Assembly: GCA_034661035.1 (NCBI GenBank)
Contig: JAYEKM010000028.1
Location: 1 to 25,054 of the forward strand
Direction of reading: 5' to 3'
DNA from: JAGYLJ01 sp034661035
GTDB lineage: Bacteria > Patescibacteriota > Minisyncoccia > Phycocordibacterales > UBA12079
DNA length: 25,054 nt
The notes under the pieces are model-generated. The model made no database searches, was not told where the DNA came from, and saw only the letters and a list, made by a program, of their open reading frames with translations. Within the stretch, counting starts at the first letter, position 1, and every line of letters begins with the position of its first letter. This document shows, one piece after another, positions 15,179 through 22,020 of the stretch. The translations under genes and the position numbers were made by a program.

Positions 15179-16511
15179 CAACATCGTGCTAGCACGAGGT
15201 ACATAGAAAATTATGAAAAAAATCAACAACAAGAAAAAACAGGTAGGAATCGGTTGTTTTCATATTAAATTAGACGAGCAAGGGCCAGGAAGTTATTTAA
15301 AAAAGTTGAAAGAAGTTCTTGAAGCAATACCTAGTATAAATAATATCGAAATTAGTGACAGTGGTTTTTATAAGGGAGGTTTCTTACCTATTAATGAAAA
15401 TATTGAGGATAATGTGGAAACTTTTGATAGTGGCACGGGTTTTTACCCTTCTTTTTCTAACGCAAAAGTTAGTTTTGATGTCTTTATACCCCAAAGAATC
15501 CAAAAAAAAATATCACCATTTAATTTATACTGCGAATCAGAAAATTTTAAAGTTGCCATTTATTATACACATATTTTTACATTTACAGTTGTGGAACCTA
15601 CAAAATCAATTGCTGAGGGAGAAGGGAGTGTTTCAGTCGTTGTTATAAGAGAATTTCTAAAGAATGAATTTGATAAATGTGAAGAAGAAATAGAACTAGA
15701 GACATTAGGACCTAGTCCGATGCATATTGATTATGAGCTAGAATTAAAAAACAAAAAATTTATACAGGACAATAGTGATATTTTTACAACCAACCTAGGA
15801 ATTAAAATAACAAAAAAGAAAAGCTATGACTTATTTAGGTTATATGGCGATGAAGAGAAAATTACTTCACTAAAAAATCTTAAATCTATTCTTGTACGAG
15901 AGTTAGAAGACGAATTAAGCTTGTATTATCTTGTGATGTTATCAAATACCTATGAACTTAGATTGTGGGATGAAATAGAGGATTTAATGACAAATATACG
16001 AAAGGCTTTTGGAAACAAATGGTGGAGTATCGAAACAAAAAAATATTTTGTTGGAAAAAAAATTGAAAAACTTTTTATAAAGCTTTCTTTCTTTAAACAA
16101 TACAGAATTTCTTTTAAGTATTTAGTAAAAGAAAAAGAAAAAAACATTCTTTTAAACCGAGAATCAGTAATCCTGAAAGAATATATCGATAATGAATTAT
16201 TAGATATCAACGATGATGTAATAGAAGATAGTTTCGGGCTCGTTAACTTTTTTGACAGAAAGTATTCAAACTATATAAACAACTTTTATTTAGTTTACTC
16301 AGTTATCTTAGGGGGTATAATAGGTTATTTTATAAATCTTTTAATTAAAACCTCTACCTAATCTTATGGAAAATAGTGATGGCTACAATTTGTTATGATG
16401 TACACGAGGACCTTAATTTTGTTAAACTGAAATAGTTAAAAACAACCTTACAGAACTTAACCACCCACAGTTCCAGCACGATGTAGCCCGCAACATCGTG
16501 CTAGCACGAGG
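15176..16511. repeat. 24-bp direct repeat of the tRNA-Ser 3' end flanking a one-gene unit
   Basis: Bases 15176-15199 and 16488-16511 are identical: the last three tRNA-Ser bases plus a trailer containing the perfect palindrome TCGTGCTAGCACGA. The period is 1312 bp and the interval holds one complete CDS. At the second copy the trailer also pairs with an inverted copy just before it (AGCACGATGT with ACATCGTGCT). The layout resembles attL/attR of a small tRNA-targeted element without an integrase gene. Confidence 0.85.
15213..16361 (+). CDS. Unknown protein with a C-terminal membrane anchor (cassette 1)
   Basis: I do not recognise this 382-residue protein. It begins Lys-rich (MKKINNKKKQ), then a mixed alpha/beta part (about 10-170; VGIGCFHIKLDEQ, VSFDVFIP, VAIYYTHIF), a helical charged part (about 175-345), and one membrane helix near the end (about 358-377, FYLVYSVILGGIIGYFI). 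That topology suggests a tail-anchored protein with its body in the cytoplasm. It lies alone between the two 24-bp direct repeats beginning at the tRNA-Ser 3' end, and the repeat's GAGG (15196-15199) lies 13 bases before the ATG. Position and isolation suggest accessory, acquired cargo; defence or surface roles are only guesses. Confidence 0.7.
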   Translation: MKKINNKKKQVGIGCFHIKLDEQGPGSYLKKLKEVLEAIPSINNIEISDSGFYKGGFLPINENIEDNVETFDSGTGFYPSFSNAKVSFDVFIPQRIQKKISPFNLYCESENFKVAIYYTHIFTFTVVEPTKSIAEGEGSVSVVVIREFLKNEFDKCEEEIELETLGPSPMHIDYELELKNKKFIQDNSDIFTTNLGIKITKKKSYDLFRLYGDEEKITSLKNLKSILVRELEDELSLYYLVMLSNTYELRLWDEIEDLMTNIRKAFGNKWWSIETKKYFVGKKIEKLFIKLSFFKQYRISFKYLVKEKEKNILLNRESVILKEYIDNELLDINDDVIEDSFGLVNFFDRKYSNYINNFYLVYSVILGGIIGYFINLLIKTST

Positions 16512-17176
16512 AAGTTAAAATATGAACGAAAGAGATATCCTTAATTTAATAAAAGAAGATGAATGGATGATGAAAATCTTAAAAATTGCGGGGGAACTTA
16601 ATCTTCCTGATTGGGTTATTGGAGCTGGTTTTGTGAGAAATAAAGTTTGGGATCACTTACATGGATTTTCAAATTCAAAAGTTGATACAAATGATATTGA
16701 TCTAGTTTATTTTGATCCAAAAGGAAATAACAAGAAAGAGGATAAATTATTATCACAAAAACTTAAAGAACAAACAGGGATTGACTGGGAAATAAGAAAC
16801 CAATTTTACATGCATACAAAAAATAATGTAGAACCATATAAATCTACAGAAAATGCTCTTTCCCAATGGACTGAAACAGCAACTAGTTTAGGAGTTAGGC
16901 TTGAAAATGGAAACTTAAAACTTATTGCGCCTTACGGAATAGATGATTTAGTTAACTTAGTTGTAAAACCTTGCCCAAAATCTCCTCTAGGAATACAAGG
17001 GGTAAGGGAAAGAGCGGAAAAGAAAGATTGGTTTAAAAAATGGCCAAAACTTAAATTTTCTACAAATTAATTTAAAAAAACAAAGGTGCACGAGGATCCT
17101 TCGGTCAGTAGTCATAAAAAACTTAAAACCACCTTGCAGGGCTTGGTTGGTCACGGTTCCAGCACGAGGTTGCCCG
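16403..17176. repeat. 88-bp repeat following each cassette gene
   Basis: Two copies, 16403-16490 and 17089-17176, align without net gaps at a spacing of 686 bp. Both start CACGAGGA; the last ~50 bases are the most alike (CCTT.CAG..CTT, CAC.GTTCCAGCACGA, GCCCGC) and most differences there are transitions. Each copy begins 19-42 bases after a stop codon. A GCACGA-type core recurs six times between 15190 and 17170. Confidence 0.75.
16522..17070 (+). CDS. Nucleotidyltransferase family protein (NTP_transf_6/COG3575-like; cassette 2)
   Basis: The 182-residue protein has the signature of the NTP_transf_6 (formerly DUF925) family: WVIGAGFVRNKVWD (31-44) followed by NDIDLVYFD (57-65), whose Asp residues would bind metal in a nucleotidyltransferase fold. 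The second half carries the family's W..TA.S.GVR and IAPYGIDDLVNL patterns. The substrate is unknown; members turn up often in accessory DNA and gene cassettes. The upstream 24-bp repeat ends in GAGG ten bases before the ATG, a plausible ribosome site carried by the repeat. An 88-bp repeat follows the stop. Confidence 0.85.
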   Translation: MNERDILNLIKEDEWMMKILKIAGELNLPDWVIGAGFVRNKVWDHLHGFSNSKVDTNDIDLVYFDPKGNNKKEDKLLSQKLKEQTGIDWEIRNQFYMHTKNNVEPYKSTENALSQWTETATSLGVRLENGNLKLIAPYGIDDLVNLVVKPCPKSPLGIQGVRERAEKKDWFKKWPKLKFSTN

Positions 17177-17180
17177 CAGT

Positions 17181-17219
17181 ATGAACAAAAAGTAACAGCA
17201 TTTGTTGTTGCTTTTTGTT
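17181..17219 (+). terminator. Hairpin ending the cassette region, with a 4-codon ORF
   Basis: AACAAAAAG (17184-17192) pairs with CTTTTTGTT (17211-17219), with further pairing inside (AACAGC/TTGTT), then TTATATC. An ATG at 17181 opens only four codons (MNKK stop) at the place where a third cassette gene would start. Confidence 0.5.
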
Positions 17220-17226
17220 TATATCT

Positions 17227-17279
17227 CATTACTGAGTGGGTTCGAACAGTGATGGTAAAATGTCCTGTGGACATTTTAC
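17227..17279. other. Two hairpins with a tRNA T-loop-like sequence
   Basis: CATTACTG (17227-17234) pairs with CAGTGATG (17247-17254) around GTGGGTTCGAA, identical over 11 bases to the T-arm of tRNA-Ser. Next, GTAAAATGTCC (17255-17265) pairs perfectly with GGACATTTTAC (17269-17279). Function unknown; possibly the distal end of the tRNA-Ser-linked region. Confidence 0.5.
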
Positions 17280-17315
17280 GAGCCACGACCAGCGGTACTT
17301 AATAAAATTAGGATA

Positions 17316-17591
17316 TTAAATTTGTCGGTTATTTGTTATGTTTCCTAATGTTTCCTTAGCAACGTTGGTTAATTTTTCGTTATTCTCTTTTTTGTTGGAT
17401 TCTCTATCTTCTAATGCCTTTACTGCTACAACTATGATAAGGGATCCAAATGCGACTACTCCTATTGTGGAGATAGATTTCCAAAATACATCTTTGTCTA
17501 GGACATCCCAGATAGATAATATGGCTAAAAATGTCATTAAGGTAACTGATATAACTAAAATAACAACAGCAATTTTTTTTATTGTTTCCAT
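17316..17591 (-). CDS. Small two-helix membrane protein, unknown
   Basis: The 91-residue product has two membrane helices (about 6-28 and 38-60) and a charged, Asn-rich cytoplasmic tail (DRESNKKENNEKLTN). I recognise no family. The opposite-strand frame over the same DNA lacks such order, so the minus strand is preferred. It follows the DUF5652-like gene by 42 bases on the same strand and may share its transcript. Confidence 0.6.
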   Translation of the reverse strand: METIKKIAVVILVISVTLMTFLAILSIWDVLDKDVFWKSISTIGVVAFGSLIIVVAVKALEDRESNKKENNEKLTNVAKETLGNITNNRQI

Positions 17592-17633
17592 TTTTTATAA
17601 ATACGTTATTTATTAATAATTATAATAATTCCT

Positions 17634-17849
17634 TTATTTCTTCCTCTTACTAATAAAGAAAATATAAATAATGTCTAAAATAGCTAGGGTGTTGATTACT
17701 AAAAGTACAATAAACCATTTTTTATGTGAATTACGAGAAGCTAACCAAAGGGAGTAACCTTTCCACGGAAGAACCCACAACATAATTAAAAGGAGTACCC
17801 ATGTTGGGACAACAGTGTTCGTTTGCACGCTTGATGTTAAAAGTTCCAT
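17634..17849 (-). CDS. DUF5652-like small membrane protein
   Basis: The 71-residue protein has two membrane helices and the pattern LPWKGYSLWLASRNSHKKWFIVLLVINTLAILDIIYIFF, which I associate with the DUF5652 family of CPR bacteria. Function is unknown; the second helix resembles phospholipase-D-nuclease N-terminal type segments. It diverges from the thioredoxin-DsbD fusion at 17944, across a gap with three copies of AATTACT (17870-17890). Confidence 0.7.
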   Translation of the reverse strand: MELLTSSVQTNTVVPTWVLLLIMLWVLPWKGYSLWLASRNSHKKWFIVLLVINTLAILDIIYIFFISKRKK

Positions 17850-17931
17850 ATTTTTTTATTTAAATTTTTAATTACTAATTACTAATTACTAATAATTTTA
17901 ACAAGTTTATTATTTAATACAATAGTGATAT

Positions 17932-17937
17932 TATAAT
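17932..17937 (+). promoter_or_regulatory. -10 box of the thioredoxin-DsbD gene, six bases before ATG
   Basis: TATAAT, then AAAGTT, then ATG 17944. It implies a leaderless mRNA. No clear -35. Confidence 0.55.
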
Positions 17938-17943
17938 AAAGTT

Positions 17944-19116
17944 ATGTTTAGTTTTTTAAAAAGAAACTTTTTAATTTTAATTTTGAGCATTTTGTGTATA
18001 TCTCCACTGGTTTCTTTTGCAGAACCTGTGAATTTTGAAGCTGTTGGTACAAATTTAGAAGGGAAAGTTGATATTTATCTTTTTGAGAGAGATGGGTGTT
18101 CTTTTTGTGCAAAGGAAATGGACTTTTTTGAAAAGTTAGCTTTAGAAAGAAGCGATTTTAATTTAATTGTTGTTGATATCGAACAGGAAGAGAATAGACG
18201 ACAGTTTGATTTAATTACTCAAAGATATAATTTACCAAAAGTAACACCTATTACCATTGTCGGTGAACATATTTTTCAAGGTTTTGAATCTGAAAGTACC
18301 ACAGGTCAAGAAATCATTAATTTTATAGAACAATCAAAAACGGGCACTATTATGGATCCAAAGCAAAGTTTTGATTTTAAGGTGCCATTTTTTGGTGTTA
18401 TAGATTCTAAGGACTTTTCTTTATTTTCACTAACTACTATTTTGGGTTTAGTAGATGGATTTAACCCTTGTGCTATGTGGGTATTGATGACCTTCTTGTT
18501 GATTTTATGGCAAGTAAAAGATAAGAAAAAAATGTTCCAAGTTGCCGGTTTGTTTATTTTAGCTGAAGCAATTATGTATTGGTTAATTCTAAACTTTTGG
18601 TTTAAAACGTGGGATTTTATTGGGTTAGATGAAATCATTACTCCACTGATTGGTTTGTTAGCTATTGGAGCAGGAGTTTATTTCCTCTATAGGTATTGGA
18701 AAAATCGTGGGCAGTTGGTTTGTGATACTGATGTAGGGGAACAATCTAAAATAGAAAATAAGATTCAAAAGTTAGTTAATAGGCCTTTAACAATTATAAC
18801 TACCTTAGGAATAATTGGAGTAGCTTTGTCCGTAAACGTTATTGAATTTGCTTGTTCTATTGGAATACCTCAAGCTTTTACTAAAATCTTAGAATTAAAT
18901 AATTTAAATTTAATAACAGAACAGTTTTATATTTTTCTCTACACTCTTTCCTATATGATTGATGATTTTTTGATTTTCGGCTTAGCTTTGTATGGTTTTA
19001 GTAAATTCTATGCGGTGGGGCAAAAGTACTCTAATTTATCCTCTTTAATTGGGGGAATGTTGATGTTAATTTTAGGAGTTCTCTTATTATTTGCACCTAA
19101 TCTATTGGTTTTTTAA
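17944..19116 (+). CDS. Secreted thioredoxin-fold domain fused to DsbD/CcdA-like membrane transporter
   Basis: A signal peptide (1-26, likely cut after VSFA) leads into a thioredoxin/glutaredoxin-like domain (about 38-132) with redox motif CSFC (Cys52, Cys55) and a cis-Pro loop KVTPITIV. The rest is a membrane domain of about six helices in two halves, each with a DsbD-type cysteine: DGFNPCAMWV (Cys176) and NVIEFACSIGIP (Cys304). The family carries electrons from cytoplasmic thioredoxin across the membrane to outer disulfide substrates; here donor and outer acceptor are in one chain. Cys-rich outer proteins in this window (9115, 12372) are possible clients by inference. It is transcribed alone. 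Confidence 0.85.
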   Translation: MFSFLKRNFLILILSILCISPLVSFAEPVNFEAVGTNLEGKVDIYLFERDGCSFCAKEMDFFEKLALERSDFNLIVVDIEQEENRRQFDLITQRYNLPKVTPITIVGEHIFQGFESESTTGQEIINFIEQSKTGTIMDPKQSFDFKVPFFGVIDSKDFSLFSLTTILGLVDGFNPCAMWVLMTFLLILWQVKDKKKMFQVAGLFILAEAIMYWLILNFWFKTWDFIGLDEIITPLIGLLAIGAGVYFLYRYWKNRGQLVCDTDVGEQSKIENKIQKLVNRPLTIITTLGIIGVALSVNVIEFACSIGIPQAFTKILELNNLNLITEQFYIFLYTLSYMIDDFLIFGLALYGFSKFYAVGQKYSNLSSLIGGMLMLILGVLLLFAPNLLVF

Positions 19117-19119
19117 ATA

Positions 19120-19148
19120 TTGACATAACGTTTCTAACATAGTATCAC
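19120..19148 (+). promoter_or_regulatory. Promoter of the receiver gene
   Basis: TTGACA (19120-19125), 17 bases, TATCAC (19143-19148, four of six matches). It begins four bases after the preceding stop codon. Confidence 0.55.
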
Positions 19149-19188
19149 TATCTATAGTAGAAGTTCTTTATTTATTCTATTTATTCAG

Positions 19189-19197
19189 AAGGGGGTG
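19189..19197 (+). promoter_or_regulatory. Strong Shine-Dalgarno deciding a GTG start
   Basis: AAGGGGGTGAT differs by one base from the complement of the usual 16S rRNA tail. With it the start is GTG 19204, six bases beyond the site; GTG 19195 lies inside the site and is rejected. Few genes in this window have so clear a ribosome site. Confidence 0.7.
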
Positions 19198-19203
19198 ATT
19201 GAA

Positions 19204-19533
19204 GTGGAAATTCTAATTGTTGAAGATATTAAGCGGTGGGAACAACTTATTATTAAACGATTAGATGATGAAGCAGAAATTACAGTTGTCTGCTCTATCT
19301 CAAGGTTGGAAGAAATTCTTTCTTCTGGGAAAAAGTTTTTTGCTATCGCTTTGGATGGATGGTTGGGAGAGGATACGACCTTTGGTTTAATTCCTCGTTT
19401 GCTTGAAATTTCTGAAATTGTAATTTCTACATCTCAAGACTTGAAATTGAGAAAAAAGATGATTCAGGCGGGGTGCCACACAGGTGGTAATAAATGGGAT
19501 TTTGCTGATTTAATGATAGAGCTCTCGCTTTGA
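19204..19533 (+). CDS. Stand-alone receiver-like domain protein
   Basis: From GTG 19204 the product is 109 residues, a single response-regulator fold: MEILIVED (acidic pair Glu7-Asp8), phospho-acceptor Asp51 in AIALDGWLG, switch Thr/Ser in VISTSQD (73-79) and Lys97 in GGNKWDFADLM. All key positions are present, so phosphorylation is possible. There is no output domain, and no histidine kinase in the window. It has its own promoter, a strong ribosome site and a terminator whose stem includes its last codons. Confidence 0.75.
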   Translation: MEILIVEDIKRWEQLIIKRLDDEAEITVVCSISRLEEILSSGKKFFAIALDGWLGEDTTFGLIPRLLEISEIVISTSQDLKLRKKMIQAGCHTGGNKWDFADLMIELSL

Positions 19534-19580
19534 TTGATATTATACTTAATATATAATATCAAGAAGCGAGAGCTTTTTAT
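19522..19580 (+). terminator. Terminator overlapping the receiver gene's last codons
   Basis: A two-part stem: AGCTCTCGCTT with AAGCGAGAGCT (11 bp) and TTGATATTATA with TATAATATCAA (11 bp), followed by TTTTTATTTT. The outer 5' arm encodes the final residues and abuts the TGA. Confidence 0.88.
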
Positions 19581-19601
19581 TTTATAATTAAAAGCATTTT
19601 T

Positions 19602-19898
19602 ATGATAAAAGGAAAAATATTTGTAATAAAAAGACGACTTTGGAAAACTGAGGATTTACTTGGTTTCAAAGATGGTATGATTTTAATAGTGAAAAATACA
19701 ACGCCAGATGTAACTGTTATCATAGATAAAGTAAAAGCGATTGTGACTGAAATCAATAGCCCGCTTTGTCATGCCGCTATTATAGCGAGAGAATATAATA
19801 AACCTATTTTAATGGGGGTTGAAGAAGTAACTAAGCAATTTAACACAGGAGAGGAAGTTGCTATTAATTTGGAAAATGAAACGATTATAAGATGTTAG
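19602..19898 (+). CDS. Stand-alone PEP-utiliser mobile (phosphohistidine) domain
   Basis: The 98-residue protein matches the swivelling domain of PEP synthase, pyruvate phosphate dikinase and enzyme I: AIVTEINSPLCHAAIIARE with the phospho-accepting His57, then KPILMGVEE and GEEVAINLENETI. It lacks ATP-grasp and PEP-binding domains, so it cannot work alone as a synthase; it may carry phosphate for, or be phosphorylated by, an unlinked partner. It overlaps the next gene by 7 bases, pointing to coupled translation. Confidence 0.85.
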   Translation: MIKGKIFVIKRRLWKTEDLLGFKDGMILIVKNTTPDVTVIIDKVKAIVTEINSPLCHAAIIAREYNKPILMGVEEVTKQFNTGEEVAINLENETIIRC

Positions 19899-20317
19899 AT
19901 TTATTAAAATATACTTATATCTTTGATATCCCTAAAATTAAAGAAAGTATAGAGAGATTATGGGATAGATATCAAGGAATATTAGATAATAAGAATTCTA
20001 CAAAAGAAGATCTTTATGAAGCTCGTGCTATTTTATATTGCTTAGGAAGATTTTATTCAGAAGAATTTGCCTTAGGTGCGATAAAAAGAAGGATTCAGTA
20101 TATAAAACCAGAAATTGGCTTTGATAAATTTTTAAAAATGGTGGACTCTGGTGAAAAATACGACGGATATAACAAAATATTTAATGACCTTAGCGAGTTT
20201 TATTTAATAGTTAAGGGGATAAAAAATAGGGAGAAAAATGGTTCTTATCTTGATGAAGAAAGGTTTAACATAATTGCTAAAGAAAAAGGAGTTATAAGTT
20301 CTCATCCTTTGGATTAA
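19892..20317 (+). CDS. Unknown helical protein coupled to the phosphohistidine domain
   Basis: I do not recognise this 141-residue protein. It is soluble, mainly helical and charged, with aromatic-rich helices (LYEARAILYCLGRFYSEEF, FNDLSEFYLIVKGI). It starts inside the last codons of the PEP-utiliser-domain gene (7-base overlap) and ends 7 bases before ruvX. The overlap suggests the two products act together, perhaps as a partner for the phosphohistidine domain; this is inference. Confidence 0.65.
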   Translation: MLDLLKYTYIFDIPKIKESIERLWDRYQGILDNKNSTKEDLYEARAILYCLGRFYSEEFALGAIKRRIQYIKPEIGFDKFLKMVDSGEKYDGYNKIFNDLSEFYLIVKGIKNREKNGSYLDEERFNIIAKEKGVISSHPLD

Positions 20318-20324
20318 ATTATAT

Positions 20325-20705
20325 ATGAAATATTTAGGAATTGATTATGGTGAGAAAAATGTAGGGATAGCAACCTCAGATGACGGTGGAGAGCTAGCTT
20401 TTGCTAAAGTTGTTTTAAATAATGACAATCAACTTTTGGAAAATGTTTTAAAAATTTGTGAAGAAGAAAAAATTAAGGTAGTTGTTATAGGGGACTCTTT
20501 TGACTTTTCTGGCCAACCTAATAATATTATGAAAGATGTTTTAAATTTTAAAAAAGTTTTAGAAAAAAATAATTTAACTGTTCATTTAGAACCAGAATTT
20601 TTGACTAGTGCAGAGGCAGAGAGAATTCAAGGAAAAAATGATAAACTAGATGCATCAGCGGCTGCTTTAATTTTAAAAAGTTACTTGGATAAAATAAAAT
20701 CCTAA
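20325..20705 (+). CDS. ruvX: RuvX/YqgF RNase H-fold nuclease
   Basis: YqgF-family proteins have a RuvC-like RNase H fold and are linked to 16S rRNA 5' end maturation and, less surely, to Holliday junction resolution. The 126-residue product has LGIDYGEKNVGIA (4-16) with the catalytic Asp7, VVVIGDS, EPEFLTSAEAERI with the second acidic site and LDASAAALILKSYL with the third. The usual GLP after the second strand is replaced by GDSFDFSG. It follows the two small genes above and precedes the VTT-domain gene by 25 bases. Confidence 0.9.
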   Translation: MKYLGIDYGEKNVGIATSDDGGELAFAKVVLNNDNQLLENVLKICEEEKIKVVVIGDSFDFSGQPNNIMKDVLNFKKVLEKNNLTVHLEPEFLTSAEAERIQGKNDKLDASAAALILKSYLDKIKS

Positions 20706-20730
20706 ACCAAAATTGGCTGGATAAATTAAA

Positions 20731-21321
20731 ATGATTTTAAATTTTTTACAAAAAACTAGAGAGAGTATTAAAGATTGGATTGAGAACCGTGCTCATGGTA
20801 AGGTAGCCAAAATTTGGTTGATTATATTTTCATTTACAGAGGCTTCCTTTTTTGTTATTCCACCAGATATTTTCTTATTAGCTATTTTAATTAATAATGG
20901 TGTTAAATGGGTTCACTATTCTTTAATCACTACTGTTTCTTCTGTGGCTGGTGGTCTGCTTGGTTATACTCTCGGCTTTTTCTTTTTTGATTTAGTGGGA
21001 GAGTTCATTATAGATACCTATAATTTACAAAACCAAATGACAGTTGTTTCCCGAATGTTTTCACAGAATGCTTTTTGGACTATTTTTATTTCGGCTTTTA
21101 CACCTATTCCGTTTAAAGTTTTTACTCTTTCAGCTGGTTTTTTCAAAATTGATCTTGTTGTATTTTTAATAGCTTCTTTATTAGGAAGGGGAATGAGATT
21201 TTTTGCAGTGGGATATATTGTAAAAGTGTTTGGTAAACAGATGGCTAGAAGCGTCTTTAAATACTTTAATTGGATTCTTCTGGTTTTGGTAATTTTAATT
21301 ATATTGATTCTTGTTTTGTAG
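20731..21321 (+). CDS. YqaA/DedA-like VTT-domain membrane protein
   Basis: The 196-residue protein has five or six membrane helices. The re-entrant motif FTEASFFVIPPDIFLLAI (about 35-52) and FTPIPFKVFTLSAGFF (about 121-136) match the YqaA branch of the DedA/VTT superfamily, now linked to lipid scrambling or transport in several members. It is the last gene of the 19602-21321 run and no terminator is clear before tRNA-Val, so read-through into the tRNA is possible. Confidence 0.85.
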   Translation: MILNFLQKTRESIKDWIENRAHGKVAKIWLIIFSFTEASFFVIPPDIFLLAILINNGVKWVHYSLITTVSSVAGGLLGYTLGFFFFDLVGEFIIDTYNLQNQMTVVSRMFSQNAFWTIFISAFTPIPFKVFTLSAGFFKIDLVVFLIASLLGRGMRFFAVGYIVKVFGKQMARSVFKYFNWILLVLVILIILILVL

Positions 21322-21372
21322 ATTAGGTTGATTTTAAAGGATGGATTTTATATAATCGGAGAGTTAGAAAGG

Positions 21373-21445
21373 GGGCGATTAGCTCAGTTGGTAGAGCAGC
21401 ACATTTACACTGTGAAGGTCGGGGGTTCAAATCCCTCATCGCCCA
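21373..21445 (+). tRNA. tRNA-Val (anticodon UAC)
   Basis: Acceptor GGGCGAT / ATCGCCC, D-arm GCTC / GAGC, anticodon loop TTTACAC with UAC at 34-36, T-arm GGGGG-TTCAAAT-CCCTC, discriminator A. CCA is not encoded. Position 27-43 is a G-A mismatch, as in tRNA-Lys here. Confidence 0.95.
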
Positions 21446-21448
21446 CAC

Positions 21449-21488
21449 AATTAAAAAACAGTAGCTTAAACGCTACTGTTTTTTAATT
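21449..21488 (+). terminator. tRNA-Val intrinsic terminator
   Basis: Perfect 17-bp stem (21449-21465 with 21472-21488), six-base loop, A-run on the 5' arm and T-run on the 3' arm; the core is CAGTAGC/GCTACTG. Confidence 0.9.
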
Positions 21489-21608
21489 GCTATATGGATG
21501 GTGAGGGATTTGGAAGACGGAGGTGCGGAGCCAATTTGTAAGCTTGCGAACAAATTGTAGCCGAGTCGGGGTCACGAAAAATTTTCGTAAGAAAATTTAT
21601 TTGTGACA

Positions 21609-21623
21609 AAATCCCTAATCGCC
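21609..21623 (+). repeat. Direct copy of the tRNA-Val 3' end
   Basis: It matches 21429-21443 (T-loop to acceptor) in 14 of 15 positions, exactly 180 bases downstream. An inverted copy (TGAGGGATTTG, 21502-21512) lies between the two. Confidence 0.7.
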
Positions 21624-21721
21624 TCTCCCTATAAAATAAGCTTAAACCAAAAACACAAAAAACCGAAGATTACTTTGGTTTTTTGTATGGAAGTAAATTT
21701 CAAGTGAATTAGTCTTTTAAA

Positions 21722-21760
21722 ATTTAACCAACTAGGCATCGGATGCCTAGTTGGTTAAAT
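21722..21760 (-). terminator. Perfect 18-bp hairpin, possible minus-strand terminator
   Basis: ATTTAACCAACTAGGCAT pairs fully with 21743-21760 around CGG. On the minus strand it is followed by TTTAAAAG, on the plus strand by no T-run. The mostly mixed-base stem is too long and perfect to be chance. Confidence 0.55.
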
Positions 21761-21975
21761 GTGGATTGTTTGAAAAACTGATTTTTTGGATTAAAGGAAT
21801 GCCTTCGCATACTTATTCTGTGTGGTCACAAGTTACTAAGCCTTTTAAAATTCTTACGAATTCTAAAAGTCTAAGTACTTGCCGACCCCGGCTCAACTTT
21901 TTTACTTTCTAGTAGGTCGTAAAAATATGCCTGCGCCCGCACAAATCGCCAAAGAGCAAAGCAGTTTACTCTTTT

Positions 21976-22020
21976 AAAAAACAAAAACGGAGAGGTTGAA
22001 CCTCTCCGTTTTTGTTTTTT
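21976..22020 (-). terminator. tRNA-Arg(UCU) terminator, 45-bp perfect palindrome
   Basis: 22-base arms (21976-21997 and 21999-22020) around a single base. On the minus strand it runs from AAAAAACAAAAACGG to a T-rich end and lies 8 bases beyond the tRNA discriminator base. Its core GGAGAGGTTCAACCTCTC is the same, in sense orientation, as the hairpin after polA. Confidence 0.9.

Noticed and set aside
15176..17180. Classical integron attC array
   Set aside because: The repeats are of attC size and follow each gene, but the joints lack GTTRRRY cores paired with RYYYAAC, and no IntI is present. I report it as cassette-like only.
16987..17286. Minus-strand ORF with a CxxC motif (99 codons)
   Set aside because: It runs antisense through the end of the nucleotidyltransferase gene and the 88-bp repeat, and the homologous frame in the other repeat copy meets a stop. 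The apparent order comes from the repeat DNA.
17338..17616. Plus-strand ORF opposite the small membrane protein
   Set aside because: The minus-strand frame has two clean helices and a charged tail; the plus frame has no coherent pattern.
17870..17890. Short tandem repeat AATTACT x3 as an origin or iteron
   Set aside because: Only three units in AT-rich DNA, with no DnaA boxes or replication gene nearby.
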